Source: Thermopolyspora flexuosa
GTDB lineage: Bacteria > Actinomycetota > Actinomycetes > Streptosporangiales > Streptosporangiaceae
NCBI RefSeq assembly: GCF_006716785.1
Contig: NZ_VFPQ01000001.1
Coordinates: 2,170,001 to 2,234,000, forward strand
Length of the DNA: 64,000 nt
Reading direction: 5' to 3'
Position numbers and translations under genes: made by a program
The notes under the pieces: model-generated
The model's input: only the letters and a program-made list of their open reading frames with translations
The model's database searches: none
What the model was told of the DNA's origin: nothing
Part shown: piece by piece, positions 37,078 through 45,435 of the stretch
How positions within the stretch are numbered: position 1 is the stretch's first letter
How the letters are laid out: every line of letters starts with the position of its first letter

Positions 37078-37094
37078 GGCCGCCCGCGCCTGCG

Positions 37095-37883
37095 TCAGAC
37101 GGTGAGCCCGCCGTCGACGGGGATGACCGCCCCGGTGCACCCGGAACCGGCGGGGGAGCAGAGCCAGAAGATCGCCTCGGCGATCTCGGCGGGCTCGAGC
37201 AGCCGGCGGGCGAGCTGCTGCTCGGCGAATCTCTCCTGGTCGGGCAGGCCGTAGATGGCGGCGCTCGCCTCGAGCATGGCGCCCCGGGTGGAGCCGGGGC
37301 AGATCGCGTTCGCGGTCACGCCGGTGCCGTCGAGGTCGGCGGCGAGCGCGCGCACGTACCCGATGACCGCGGCCTTCGCGGCCGAGTACGCGCCGAGCTT
37401 GCGCATGCCGCGCAGGCCCGCGGCCGAGGCGACCGCGACGAACCTGCCGGTCCCGGCCGCGATCATCGCGGGCACGGTCGCCTCGGCGAGACGGCGGACG
37501 CCGTGCAGGTTGACGCGGAGCAGCACGTCCCAGGCGTCGTCGCCGGTGGCCCAGGCGTCCGCGCCGTGGATGACCCCGGCGACCGCGATCGCCGCCGCGG
37601 GGGTACGGCCGGCCAGGCCGGCCCGCACCAGGGCGGGCAGGCCGGGGTCGCCGACGTCCGCGATCCGGGTGGCCACCCCGGCGGCGCCCTGCCGCAGGCA
37701 CTCGTCGGCCACGGCCTCGAGGTCGTCCGGGTCCGGCATGCCGTACCCGATCGGCGGCTGCGGGCGGCACGCGTCGATGAGCAGCAGCGCCCAGCCGTCC
37801 CGCGCCAGCCGCAGCGCGGTGGCCGCGCCGATGCCGCGGGCCGCGCCGGTGATCACGGCGATCGGGGCGTCCTCGCCGAACAT
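37095..37883 (-). CDS. Mycofactocin-coupled SDR-family oxidoreductase
   Basis: 262-residue short-chain dehydrogenase. The cofactor motif is TGAARGIGAATALRLARDGW, catalytic residues are in VASAAGLRGMRKLGAYSAAKAAV (Ser, Tyr, Lys), and it ends with GAVIPVDGGLTV. An insertion after the second strand (LLLIDACRPQPPIGYGMPDPDDLEAVADEC) is the hallmark of mycofactocin-coupled SDRs: it seals in the NAD so that electrons must leave through mycofactocin. GGGAGAGG precedes the ATG. The alcohol substrate is unknown. Confidence 0.92.
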   Translation of the reverse strand: MFGEDAPIAVITGAARGIGAATALRLARDGWALLLIDACRPQPPIGYGMPDPDDLEAVADECLRQGAAGVATRIADVGDPGLPALVRAGLAGRTPAAAIAVAGVIHGADAWATGDDAWDVLLRVNLHGVRRLAEATVPAMIAAGTGRFVAVASAAGLRGMRKLGAYSAAKAAVIGYVRALAADLDGTGVTANAICPGSTRGAMLEASAAIYGLPDQERFAEQQLARRLLEPAEIAEAIFWLCSPAGSGCTGAVIPVDGGLTV

Positions 37884-38119
37884 GGATCCTCTCCCTCCCC
37901 GCCGGGCCGGAGCCGCCCGGCACCCGGCCGTCGCCGGTCCTCGTCCAGCGGATGCCCGCCTCGTCGCCTCAGCGGTCGGCGGGTCGAGGCGCCGATCGTC
38001 GGCGCACCCGCCCAAGCGGGCCGCCGACCATGATGGCACCGGCCGGATCCGGGCACGGGAAGCGCCACCTGTTGGCGGAGGCCGAGGGACCAGGGCGGTG
38101 ACACACCCGCCCCGGCGTG
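37884..38119. other. Intergenic region upstream of the mycofactocin-coupled SDR
   Basis: 236 bases between two minus-strand genes; it must contain the SDR promoter. No clear boxes or gene were recognised. Confidence 0.35.
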
Positions 38120-38953
38120 TCAGATCTCGGGCGAGCGGCGCCGGACGAGCTGGGTCGTGACGACGACGTCTTCGTCGAGGTTGACCAGCAGCACCGTACG
38201 GGTTCCGTCCTCCTCCCGGCGGACGAACATGCACCGGTACTCACCGCAGGCGACCTGCCGCAGGTCCGGGTAGCCGTATCGGCAGCCGGATCGGCGGTCC
38301 CTTATCACGGGCACCGGGAGGGCGAGGTTCCGCCCGGCGCACAGCATGACGGGCCGGTTGGTGTCGACCTCTTTGGCGGCCGCGACGCCGCTTTTCTGCG
38401 CGTAGACGCCCATGATCCACAACGCGAAGAATGTGTCGATGAGAATGATGGCGGCAGCGATCGCGCTTGCGGCCAGCGCGCTCATGTTCGGCCAGCGCCG
38501 GCAGAGAAACGCGCCATACGGCACGAGAATGACCGCGGCCGCGATAAGCATGGGCGGGATCGGGTGGCTTGTACTGAATATGTACAGATCGACCACTCCG
38601 ATCAAACCCAGTGCCAGGGCGATGGCGCCCATGACGGCGCATCCCGTCCCGATGGCGAAACGAGCCCTGTGGGAGAGTTTGCGGATGCCGGCGTGCGCGA
38701 GGAACAGCGCAAGACTGATCCCGGCGGTGATGCCCACTGATATCGCGGCCTGCCTGATCCCTCTTTCGAGGTAATCGTCCAGCGACGGGTTGAGGAGGCC
38801 GACGCTCATGCCAAAGTGAGCGGCAAGGGCGCTGTAGCGGTGCAGCCCGAGATAGATCGCGAGAGCGACGAAGGTGGGTGCGGAGACGACCGGGACCAGC
38901 CATCGCGCCGCCCGCGACAGGTGCGTGAGTACCTGGTCAGGGTCGTTCGGCAT
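38120..38953 (-). CDS. Unidentified polytopic membrane protein
   Basis: 277 residues with about five hydrophobic helices (LVPVVSAPTFVALAIYLGLH; AISVGITAGISLALFLAHAG; IGTGCAVMGAIALALGLIGVVDLYIF; PPMLIAAAVILVPYGAFL; SAIAAAIILIDTFFALWIMGVY), then an extramembrane C-terminal region of about 85 residues with three Cys (MLCAGRN, ACGEYRCMF). No family recognised. It starts within the end of the upstream gene (17-base overlap), so the two are co-expressed. Codon use is less GC-biased than in neighbours, hinting at acquisition. Confidence 0.75.
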   Translation of the reverse strand: MPNDPDQVLTHLSRAARWLVPVVSAPTFVALAIYLGLHRYSALAAHFGMSVGLLNPSLDDYLERGIRQAAISVGITAGISLALFLAHAGIRKLSHRARFAIGTGCAVMGAIALALGLIGVVDLYIFSTSHPIPPMLIAAAVILVPYGAFLCRRWPNMSALAASAIAAAIILIDTFFALWIMGVYAQKSGVAAAKEVDTNRPVMLCAGRNLALPVPVIRDRRSGCRYGYPDLRQVACGEYRCMFVRREEDGTRTVLLVNLDEDVVVTTQLVRRRSPEI

Positions 38954-39497
38954 CGTCCGTTATTCCGGGCAGTTCTTCCGTCATTTCCGGCAGTTCTTCG
39001 GGGATTACCATCTCTTCCCAGAAAAGCCTGATTTCGGGAAAACCGGGGTTTCCCGGGTCCGCTTCCTCCATCTCTTCGGCCAGCGGGCCGAACGTGTCGG
39101 TCTCGATGGGCTCGGGAGTGGGATCGTCGGGAGGGAGGGGCTTGGGCGACGGCGCCGTGGAGGGCGGTGGCGTGGCCGTCTTCCGGGACGTCGGCCGGGC
39201 GGGAGGCGGGACCGCCGGAGGCGTGGTCGTGCCCGTCAGCCGCTGCCGGACGGGGACCGCGGACGGCTCGTCCTTTTCGTCCTGAGTGTGGGATCGATCC
39301 TCATCGAATCGGGTTTGTTCGGGATCGGGGAACAGGTATGTGCCCGGAGACGGCGAGACATCCGGTTCGTCCGGACGTCGCTCGCGGGTGTTCGTCAGGG
39401 AAAGGACGTATATCGCTGTCGCCGATATAAAAAGGAACGCACAGCACACCGCCGCGAGCAGGCCGATGCTCACGCGGCGTCGGTTGTTTCTCTCCAT
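38937..39497 (-). CDS. Unidentified single-pass membrane protein with Pro/Thr/Asp-rich exterior
   Basis: 186 residues: short basic N-terminus (ERNNRRRVS), one transmembrane segment (IGLLAAVCCAFLFISATAIYVLSL), then an extracytoplasmic low-complexity region rich in Pro, Thr, Glu and Asp, with repeats such as EEMEEADPG and PEELPEMTEELPG near the end. No domain recognised; it may be a wall-spanning stalk. It overlaps the next membrane protein gene by 17 bases. Ribosome site GGGAGGCGACG precedes the ATG. Confidence 0.7.
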   Translation of the reverse strand: MERNNRRRVSIGLLAAVCCAFLFISATAIYVLSLTNTRERRPDEPDVSPSPGTYLFPDPEQTRFDEDRSHTQDEKDEPSAVPVRQRLTGTTTPPAVPPPARPTSRKTATPPPSTAPSPKPLPPDDPTPEPIETDTFGPLAEEMEEADPGNPGFPEIRLFWEEMVIPEELPEMTEELPGITDDAERP

Positions 39498-40062
39498 TTC
39501 GTCGCCTCCCGCGAAGTCCGGGCGGTCGGCGTCCTTCGCTGGATAAGCGGTCGCCGTCGCCAGAACCGAGTCTCAGGAAGACGGAAACCGCCTTCACGGA
39601 CGGCGATCATACATTACTCCGAGTGTTGGCGGGAAACGCTTATTGGTGCACGGGATGCTCTGCGGGAAAGCGGATCCAGGGCTTTTGAAGGAATCGTGTG
39701 GGACGCTTTTCTGAGCGATTGCGCAGGCTGGGAATGATCTTTGCGCACGCTCGGCCCCGAGGGACCCGGGGCGGGCTGCGCAAGAGGGTCGTGGCCGGTG
39801 CGGGTGCGGGTGAACGGGGACGCCCGCGTTCTCTTTTCGCCTTCCGTTCCGTGTGCGGGCGCGAAATACCTGAATCACTCTCACATGCCGCTGCGTGACC
39901 GAGAAGGCCGATTGCGATCGCGCAAATGTGTTCGCGGCGGAGCGTACGCGTTCTCCCATTCCGCACGCCTCCTGGAGAAAGGTGCGGCGTACACCCCGTC
40001 GCAGGGGAGACGCGAAGCCGTACCGGCGGAGATCACCCGGGAGAACCGGGCGCGGGGAACGC
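39498..40062. other. Intergenic region of reduced GC
   Basis: 565 bases between two minus-strand genes. GC falls in 39540-39960. Several short open frames exist on both strands, but none has a ribosome site together with normal codon use. It probably contains the promoter of the two membrane-protein genes. Confidence 0.4.
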
Positions 40063-40596
40063 TCAGACCCGTCGGCGGCCCCACCGCCACCATCGGCGCC
40101 GCCGGGGAACGGGCTCCTCGCGAACCGGCGGCGGCTCCCTTTCGGCCTCGGCGGCGGCCTCGGCCTCCCGGGCGCGGCGGGCCTCCCGCCACAGCTCCAG
40201 CATCTCGTCGAGGTCCACCAGCCCGACCGGGATGGGCGGCCCGGACGGCGCGCGCCAGTGCTCCCGGATCTGCGCGTTGAGGTCCTCGACCGCGTCCCGG
40301 ACCGCCTGCTCGGACGGCAAATCGCCGACCGTGTCCCGCAGGCGCTGCCGCTCCTTGCGCAGCCGCAGGGCGGGCGGCAGCATCGCGGACGGGTCGAGCC
40401 CTTCGGCGATGGCCTTCTCCCGCGCCCACCACATCGGGTCGCTCGCCCGGTGCAGGTTGCGCAGCGGCTTGCCCGCGCCGGGCAGGTTGTCGAACTTGCC
40501 CTCCTCGATCGCCCGGCGGATCTGTATCTCCACCCAGGTCTCCTGGCTCATGCCGGGCGGCTTGCGCTCGGTGATGGTGCCCTCCTCGACGCCCAC
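40063..40596 (-). CDS. DUF1992 (DnaJ homologue subfamily C member 28-like) protein
   Basis: 177-residue soluble protein. The DUF1992 domain fills the first 75 residues: WVEIQIRRAIEEGKFDNLPGAGKPLRNLHRASDPMWWAREKAIAEGLDPS (diagnostic pieces EGKFDNLPGAGKPL and WWAREKA), followed by a helical region and a Glu/Arg-rich tail ending RRRRWWRWGRRRV. Family function is unknown despite the DnaJ-related name. GTG start. Monocistronic. Confidence 0.9.
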   Translation of the reverse strand: MGVEEGTITERKPPGMSQETWVEIQIRRAIEEGKFDNLPGAGKPLRNLHRASDPMWWAREKAIAEGLDPSAMLPPALRLRKERQRLRDTVGDLPSEQAVRDAVEDLNAQIREHWRAPSGPPIPVGLVDLDEMLELWREARRAREAEAAAEAEREPPPVREEPVPRRRRWWRWGRRRV

Positions 40597-40675
40597 GTCC
40601 CGGACAGGTTCGGCCCGCCTCCCACGTTAGGCCGTGCCGTACGCGGGAGGCGGGCCGGGCGTCGGTGCAGCGGGG

Positions 40676-41323
40676 TCAGCGGCGGGTCAGGGTCCAGGCG
40701 CCGTCCGCCTTGACCGTGACGAGCCGGGTGCCGCTGGGGAGGACGACCTTGCCGCGGTAGCGGCCGATCCTGTTCACCAGGAGGTCGGGGAAGTCACCGA
40801 TCCGGGTGTAGCCGTGGACGATGAAGTTCGACCTGCCGGTGTGGGTGGCGCGCATGGTGCGCAGGCCGCGCGTGGGGGAGAGCCTGAGCACCTGGTCGCC
40901 CCGGCCGCTGATGGTGGCCTTGCACCAGCAGCGGGCCTTGCCGACCGGCATGAACGTGGCGGTCCAGTGGCCGTCGGCCCGGATGCTCACGGCCGCGACC
41001 TCCCGGGAGCGGTGCCCGTTGTAGAGGACGGTGCCGTCGTACCTGCCGATCTCGTTGACGAGGTACTCGCTCACCCGCCCCTTGCGGTCGAGCGTGTGCA
41101 CGATGAAGTTCGAGGCGCCGTCGTGGGTGAACCGGATCAGCCCCGGCTTGCGCGTGGCCCGGATGCGGATGACGTTGTCGCCCACCCCCTGGTGGCGCCG
41201 GTCGGCGGCGGAGTCCGGCCGGGCGGCCTGTTCGGCGGCGGCCGTGGCGGCCGGGGCGGTGACGAACGCGGTGATGAGCACCGTGGCGAGCACGGCCGGT
41301 ACGGCGAGCATGCGGCGCAGCAT
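40676..41323 (-). CDS. Secreted protein with two internal repeats
   Basis: 215 residues. A signal peptide (LRRMLAVPAVLATVLITAFVTAPAATAAA) ends at an AxA site. The mature part contains two related units of about 75 residues: NVIRIRATRKPGLIRFTHDGASNFIVHTLD...LVNEIGRYDGTV and QVLRLSPTRGLRTMRATHTGRSNFIVHGYT...LVNRIGRYRGKV, each ending in a (I/V)xADGxWT motif. The beta-rich repeats suggest an exported binding or surface protein. Two Cys (CWCK) lie between the repeats. No family named. Confidence 0.8.
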   Translation of the reverse strand: MLRRMLAVPAVLATVLITAFVTAPAATAAAEQAARPDSAADRRHQGVGDNVIRIRATRKPGLIRFTHDGASNFIVHTLDRKGRVSEYLVNEIGRYDGTVLYNGHRSREVAAVSIRADGHWTATFMPVGKARCWCKATISGRGDQVLRLSPTRGLRTMRATHTGRSNFIVHGYTRIGDFPDLLVNRIGRYRGKVVLPSGTRLVTVKADGAWTLTRR

Positions 41324-41461
41324 GAGATCTCCTCGACGAGCGGGATGTGCTGGGACTGCTGAGCGGGCGGCCGGGCCCGGGAGACGGGCGCGTGGCGGGT
41401 GCGCACGGGACGCCCGTGATGGCCGGAGGAACGAGGGCCGGCCGCCGGAGGGAGGTGCGGG

Positions 41462-42175
41462 TCAGCGGAGCGCGACGGTGACGCCGCCGGAGAAGGGGGA
41501 GTCGTGCAGCTCGATGGCGGTGAGCACGGCGTCCTTCGGCACGTCGAACAGCAGGATCCCCTTGACGCTGTTCCCGGGGTTGATCTGGTTGAGGAAGGCG
41601 TTGGAGTCCTTCAGGCTGACGGCGGCGGTGCCGGAGGAGGCGTCGAAGCGGCGGCCCTTGGCGTCGATGAGCCGCTGCGACGAGTCGTCGAAGATCTGGG
41701 CTTCGTCGCCGATGTTCTTCACGGTCACGTAGACAAGCACGTACTGGCCCTGGGCGGTGGACGCGGTGAAGCCCTCACCCACCTGGGACAGGCCCTTGCG
41801 CACCTTGGTCACCTTGAACGCGAACTTGCCGTCGCGCACCACGTCCCCGATGCCGGGCTGCGCGGGCTTCCGCCGCTCTCCCGCGTCGTCGCCGCCCCCG
41901 GACGACCTGCGGCCGGATTCGCCCGCCGCCGCGGATCCGGTACGGCCGGCCGCGGTGCCGTCACCGCCGCCGGAGCCGTCGCCGAACAGGGTGCCGACGA
42001 TGCCGAGCACCAGGAGCACGGCGACGCCGGTCAGCGCCGCCGTGAGGCAGCCGCCGCGCCGCCGCTTTCCCGCGGGCTGCGGGTGGTACGGCATCGGCTC
42101 GCGGGGCGGCCGCTGCGCGGGGTGGCCGTACGGGTTCGGATACGGGCCGGGATGACCTGGGTTGTTGCTGTGCAC
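41462..42175 (-). CDS. DUF4352-type membrane-anchored exported protein
   Basis: 237 residues: Pro/Tyr-rich cytoplasmic N-terminus (NPGHPGPYPNPYGHPAQRPP), one transmembrane helix (LTAALTGVAVLLVLGIVGTLF), a Gly/Ser linker, then a beta-sandwich typical of DUF4352: GKFAFKVTKV, QGQYVLVYVTVKNIGDEAQIFDDSSQRLIDAKGRRF and INPGNSVKGILLFDVPKDA. Such domains are extracellular and of unknown function. GTG 42175 with GGAG upstream is preferred over ATG 42205. Confidence 0.85.
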   Translation of the reverse strand: MHSNNPGHPGPYPNPYGHPAQRPPREPMPYHPQPAGKRRRGGCLTAALTGVAVLLVLGIVGTLFGDGSGGGDGTAAGRTGSAAAGESGRRSSGGGDDAGERRKPAQPGIGDVVRDGKFAFKVTKVRKGLSQVGEGFTASTAQGQYVLVYVTVKNIGDEAQIFDDSSQRLIDAKGRRFDASSGTAAVSLKDSNAFLNQINPGNSVKGILLFDVPKDAVLTAIELHDSPFSGGVTVALR

Positions 42176-42721
42176 GTAACTCCAAGCGGTGTGGAGCGGG
42201 GACAAGGACGGAGGACACGGACCCGCCGGGACGCCCGGCGGGCGACTGCGGCGGGTCCCGTCGCCGCGGCCACGGGCGGGTGCGCACGACGAGGCCGAGG
42301 CGACCCCGTCGTGCCCCTCGCCACACCGTCACCCGAACTGGCGACGGCCACCATTAGATCACTTGTGTACTGAAAACACAAGTGAATGAGAGATGTTCCG
42401 ATCCACGCGGGAGAATAAACGGTGAGGCGTCATGAAGGTGCGCGGAGATGCCATCGGGCGACCGGACCACACCCGCCACGGTGATCAGGAGACGCGAAGC
42501 CCGCCGCGAGCCTGCTCTCGTCCGGCGTTCTGACCCCCGCCACCGCGGTGCCCTGGCGTCTTCACGCAATGAACCGGAGGCGAAAGGTCAACGCGGCGTC
42601 GAACCGCCACCCAGGAGATCGCGCCCATCCGGGCGTGGCGTGAGAGCCGGAGATGCTTCGGGTACGGCGGGCACGACCACGGCCGTTCGTCAGGGGCGTG
42701 GCGGAGCCGGCGCGAGCAGGA
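42176..42721. other. Intergenic region upstream of the DUF4352 gene
   Basis: 546 bases, no supported gene. An AT-rich island at 42350-42430 carries the inverted repeat listed separately and likely the promoter. Confidence 0.4.
42359..42385. promoter_or_regulatory. Perfect 10-base inverted repeat
   Basis: TCACTTGTGT (42359-42368), loop ACTGAAA, ACACAAGTGA (42376-42385). It sits in an AT-rich island about 185 bases upstream of the DUF4352 gene. AT-rich arms and lack of a nearby stop codon favour an operator over a terminator. Confidence 0.5.
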
Positions 42722-44956
42722 TCAGGAGCGGCAGGGTTCGGCCCGGCCGTCCGCCGCCGGGAGCCGATGAGCCGGCGGGGAAGCATCGCGAGATGTGCCG
42801 CCCGTGGGGGTACCGAGACCGGCCGCCACCCGCGCGCCGGGCCCGCCGGGCACCTCCCGCGTCGCGCCGCCGGGGTCGGCGCCGGGGAAGGCGATGCCGA
42901 GGACGCGCAGCAGCGGGATCGCCTTGACCGCGGTCTCCTCGTACTCCGCCGCGGGGTCGGAGAGCGCGACGATCGCCCCGCCCACGCCGTACGACAGGCC
43001 GTCGGGCGTGATCACGGCGGTGCGGATCACCATGCTGAGGTCGGCCGCGCCGGTGAGCGAGAAGAAGCCGATCGCGCCGGAGTAGACGCCGCGCGGCCCG
43101 GCCTCCAGCTCGTCGATGATCTGCATCGTGCGGATCTTGGGCGCGCCGGTCATCGAGCCGCCGGGGAACGCGGCCCGCACGCAGTCGACCGCCGAGGCGT
43201 CCGGCCGCAGCCGTGCCCGCACCGTGCTGACGAGCTGGTGCACGGTCGCGTACGTCTCCACGTCGAAGATCTTGGCGACGTGCACCGAGCCGACCTCGGC
43301 GACCCGGCCCAGGTCGTTGCGGACCAGGTCGACGATCATCAGGTTCTCGGCGACGTCCTTCTCGCAGGTGGCGAGCTCCTTGGCGATGAGCGCGTCCTCG
43401 GCGGGGGTACGGCCGCGCGGCCGGGTGCCCTTGATCGGCTTGGACTCCATGGTGCCGTCGGCCGACACCCGCAGGAACCGCTCGGGCGAGGAGCTCAGCA
43501 CCGACACCGGGCCGAGCCGCAGGTACGCGCCGAACGTGGCCGGGCTGATCCGGCGCAGCGCCCGGTAGCACTGCCAGGCGTCGAACGCGCCCGCCACGTG
43601 GAGCATGTTGGTGAGGCACACCTCGTACGTCTCGCCGCGGCGGATCGCCTCCTGGCAGGCGGCGATCAGCTCCAGGTAGCGGGCCCGGTCGTGCCGCAGC
43701 CGGACCGGCCCCGCCGTACCGGGGGAGCCGACCGGGCCGGGGCGGCGGCCGGCGAGAGCGCGCAGCCGCGCCGTGGTCTCCTCGAACCAGGCGAGCGCGG
43801 CGGCCTTGTCACCGTCGACGGCGAGCGCGAGCAGGTACGTGGTCGCGGTGGCGTGGTCGAACACGATCGCCCGGTCGGCGAAGATCATCGCCGCGTCCGG
43901 GGTGGGGGAGCGGTGCGCGTCCGCGCCCCCGCACTCGGCCTTCAGCTCGTAGCCGAGGTAGCCGACCCAGCCGAGCGCGAACTCCAGCGGCAGCGACGGC
44001 ACCCGCGCCCGCCACCGCCGCAGGTCGGCGTCGAGCCAGTCGAGGAAACCGCGCTCCACGGTGCGCGTCCGCCCGCCCTCGGCCACGGTCACCGTGCCGT
44101 GCCGTACGTCGGCGGTCACCACGCGGGCGAGCGGCCCGGAGGCGTCGCCCATCACCGAGAACCGCCCGGCGCCCTCGTGCACCAGGCCGCTGTCGAGCCA
44201 GAAGGCGTGCTCGGCGTCCCCGAACAGCGCCTCGAAGGCCACCTCGTCGTGCCACTCGGTGGGCAGCGAGCGGACCAGCACCTCCGCCTCCACCGGATCC
44301 GGCACCGGCGGCCGCTCCGGCACGGCGGGGGACGCCGGGGCGGGCGCGGCGGAGATCCGGACCGTGGGGCGGGGACGGGGGAGTTCGCGGGTGAGGTCGC
44401 GGAAGTTCGCCAGGATGCGGTGGCCGTACTGGGTGCGGATCGACTCGGGGTGGAACTGCAGGCCCCAGATCGGGCGGGTGCGGTGGCGCAGCGCCATGAG
44501 CACCCCGTCCGGGGTCCACGCGGTCGCCTCCAGCTCCTCCGGCAGCGAGGTCACCGCCAGCGAGTGGTAGCGCACCACCTGGAACGGGGACGGCACCCCG
44601 GCGAACAGGCGGTCGCCGCGGTGCTCCACCGGGGAGAGGCGGCCGTGGCGCGGCTCGGGCGCGGGGCCGACCGTGCCGCCGTGCACGTACGCGACCCCCT
44701 GGTGACCGAGGCAGACGCCGAGCAGCGGGATCTCGGCCCGCTCGATCACCTCACGGCAGACGCCGAAGTCGGCCTCCCGGTACGGCGTGCCCGGGCCGGG
44801 CGAGATGACGACGTTGTCGAAGTGCGCGAGGTCGGACGGCCGCCAGCGCGGGTCGTCGTTGCGGATGACTACCGGCGGGTGGCCGTTGAGCTCCGCGAGG
44901 TAGTGCCAGAGGTTGTAGGTGAACGAGTCGTAGTTGTCTATCAGCAGCGTCCGCAT
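42722..44956 (-). CDS. pabAB: Aminodeoxychorismate synthase, PabA-PabB fusion
   Basis: 744-residue bifunctional enzyme making 4-amino-4-deoxychorismate for p-aminobenzoate. The N-terminal glutamine amidotransferase has LLIDNYDSFTYNL, the catalytic Cys in LGVCLGHQGVAY and the His-x-Glu in GLQFHPES. The C-terminal chorismate-binding half has PIKGTRPRGRTPAED, NLMIVDLVRNDLGR and GGSMTGAPK. The start MRTLLIDN is chosen over an upstream frame of poor composition. Such fusions occur in folate synthesis and in antibiotic clusters; with no cluster nearby, folate or another PABA use is likely. The last 40 residues are low-complexity. Confidence 0.94.
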   Translation of the reverse strand: MRTLLIDNYDSFTYNLWHYLAELNGHPPVVIRNDDPRWRPSDLAHFDNVVISPGPGTPYREADFGVCREVIERAEIPLLGVCLGHQGVAYVHGGTVGPAPEPRHGRLSPVEHRGDRLFAGVPSPFQVVRYHSLAVTSLPEELEATAWTPDGVLMALRHRTRPIWGLQFHPESIRTQYGHRILANFRDLTRELPRPRPTVRISAAPAPASPAVPERPPVPDPVEAEVLVRSLPTEWHDEVAFEALFGDAEHAFWLDSGLVHEGAGRFSVMGDASGPLARVVTADVRHGTVTVAEGGRTRTVERGFLDWLDADLRRWRARVPSLPLEFALGWVGYLGYELKAECGGADAHRSPTPDAAMIFADRAIVFDHATATTYLLALAVDGDKAAALAWFEETTARLRALAGRRPGPVGSPGTAGPVRLRHDRARYLELIAACQEAIRRGETYEVCLTNMLHVAGAFDAWQCYRALRRISPATFGAYLRLGPVSVLSSSPERFLRVSADGTMESKPIKGTRPRGRTPAEDALIAKELATCEKDVAENLMIVDLVRNDLGRVAEVGSVHVAKIFDVETYATVHQLVSTVRARLRPDASAVDCVRAAFPGGSMTGAPKIRTMQIIDELEAGPRGVYSGAIGFFSLTGAADLSMVIRTAVITPDGLSYGVGGAIVALSDPAAEYEETAVKAIPLLRVLGIAFPGADPGGATREVPGGPGARVAAGLGTPTGGTSRDASPPAHRLPAADGRAEPCRS

Positions 44957-45435
44957 GTTCCCCGCCCGCCGCCATCGCACCCGGACGGCGCCCGGCACTC
45001 GATCGGCGTGCCCGCGTCGCTCCCGCCCTGGCGGATGACCGTCCTGTGACCCGGTCATGATCGCGGGGATGACGGGCGGCCGGTAGGCCGACGATCCGGT
45101 CGTCCCTCGCGAGGCACTTCATCCTAGGTCAGCCGGGAGAAAACGGGCACAGTGCAACGTCGCGGCGCCGCTCGGAGCCATGACGCGGCCGCCCACCGTC
45201 ATTTGACGGATGCGCCCGCGCCCCGGCCGAATCCCGCACCGGGTGCGCGGCCGGACCGTCGGCCTCGGGGCGCGCCGGAGCTGCGCGGAGACCGCCGAGG
45301 TGTGCGCGCCATGTGACGTCGTCGCGTGACACGTCCCCTTGACCCGCCGAGGGTCGCGATAGGTCAATTGCGGCAAAACACGCTCCCCGTCTGCGCCAAT
45401 ATGGGCAGGTACCGATCTGACGGGGGAGGAATCAG
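44957..45435. other. Divergent promoter region between pabAB and the permease gene
   Basis: 479 bases. Near the permease, TTGACC (45339-45344) and GGTCAA (45362-45367) form an inverted repeat 17 bases apart; the left arm is also a good -35. No gene supported. Confidence 0.45.
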
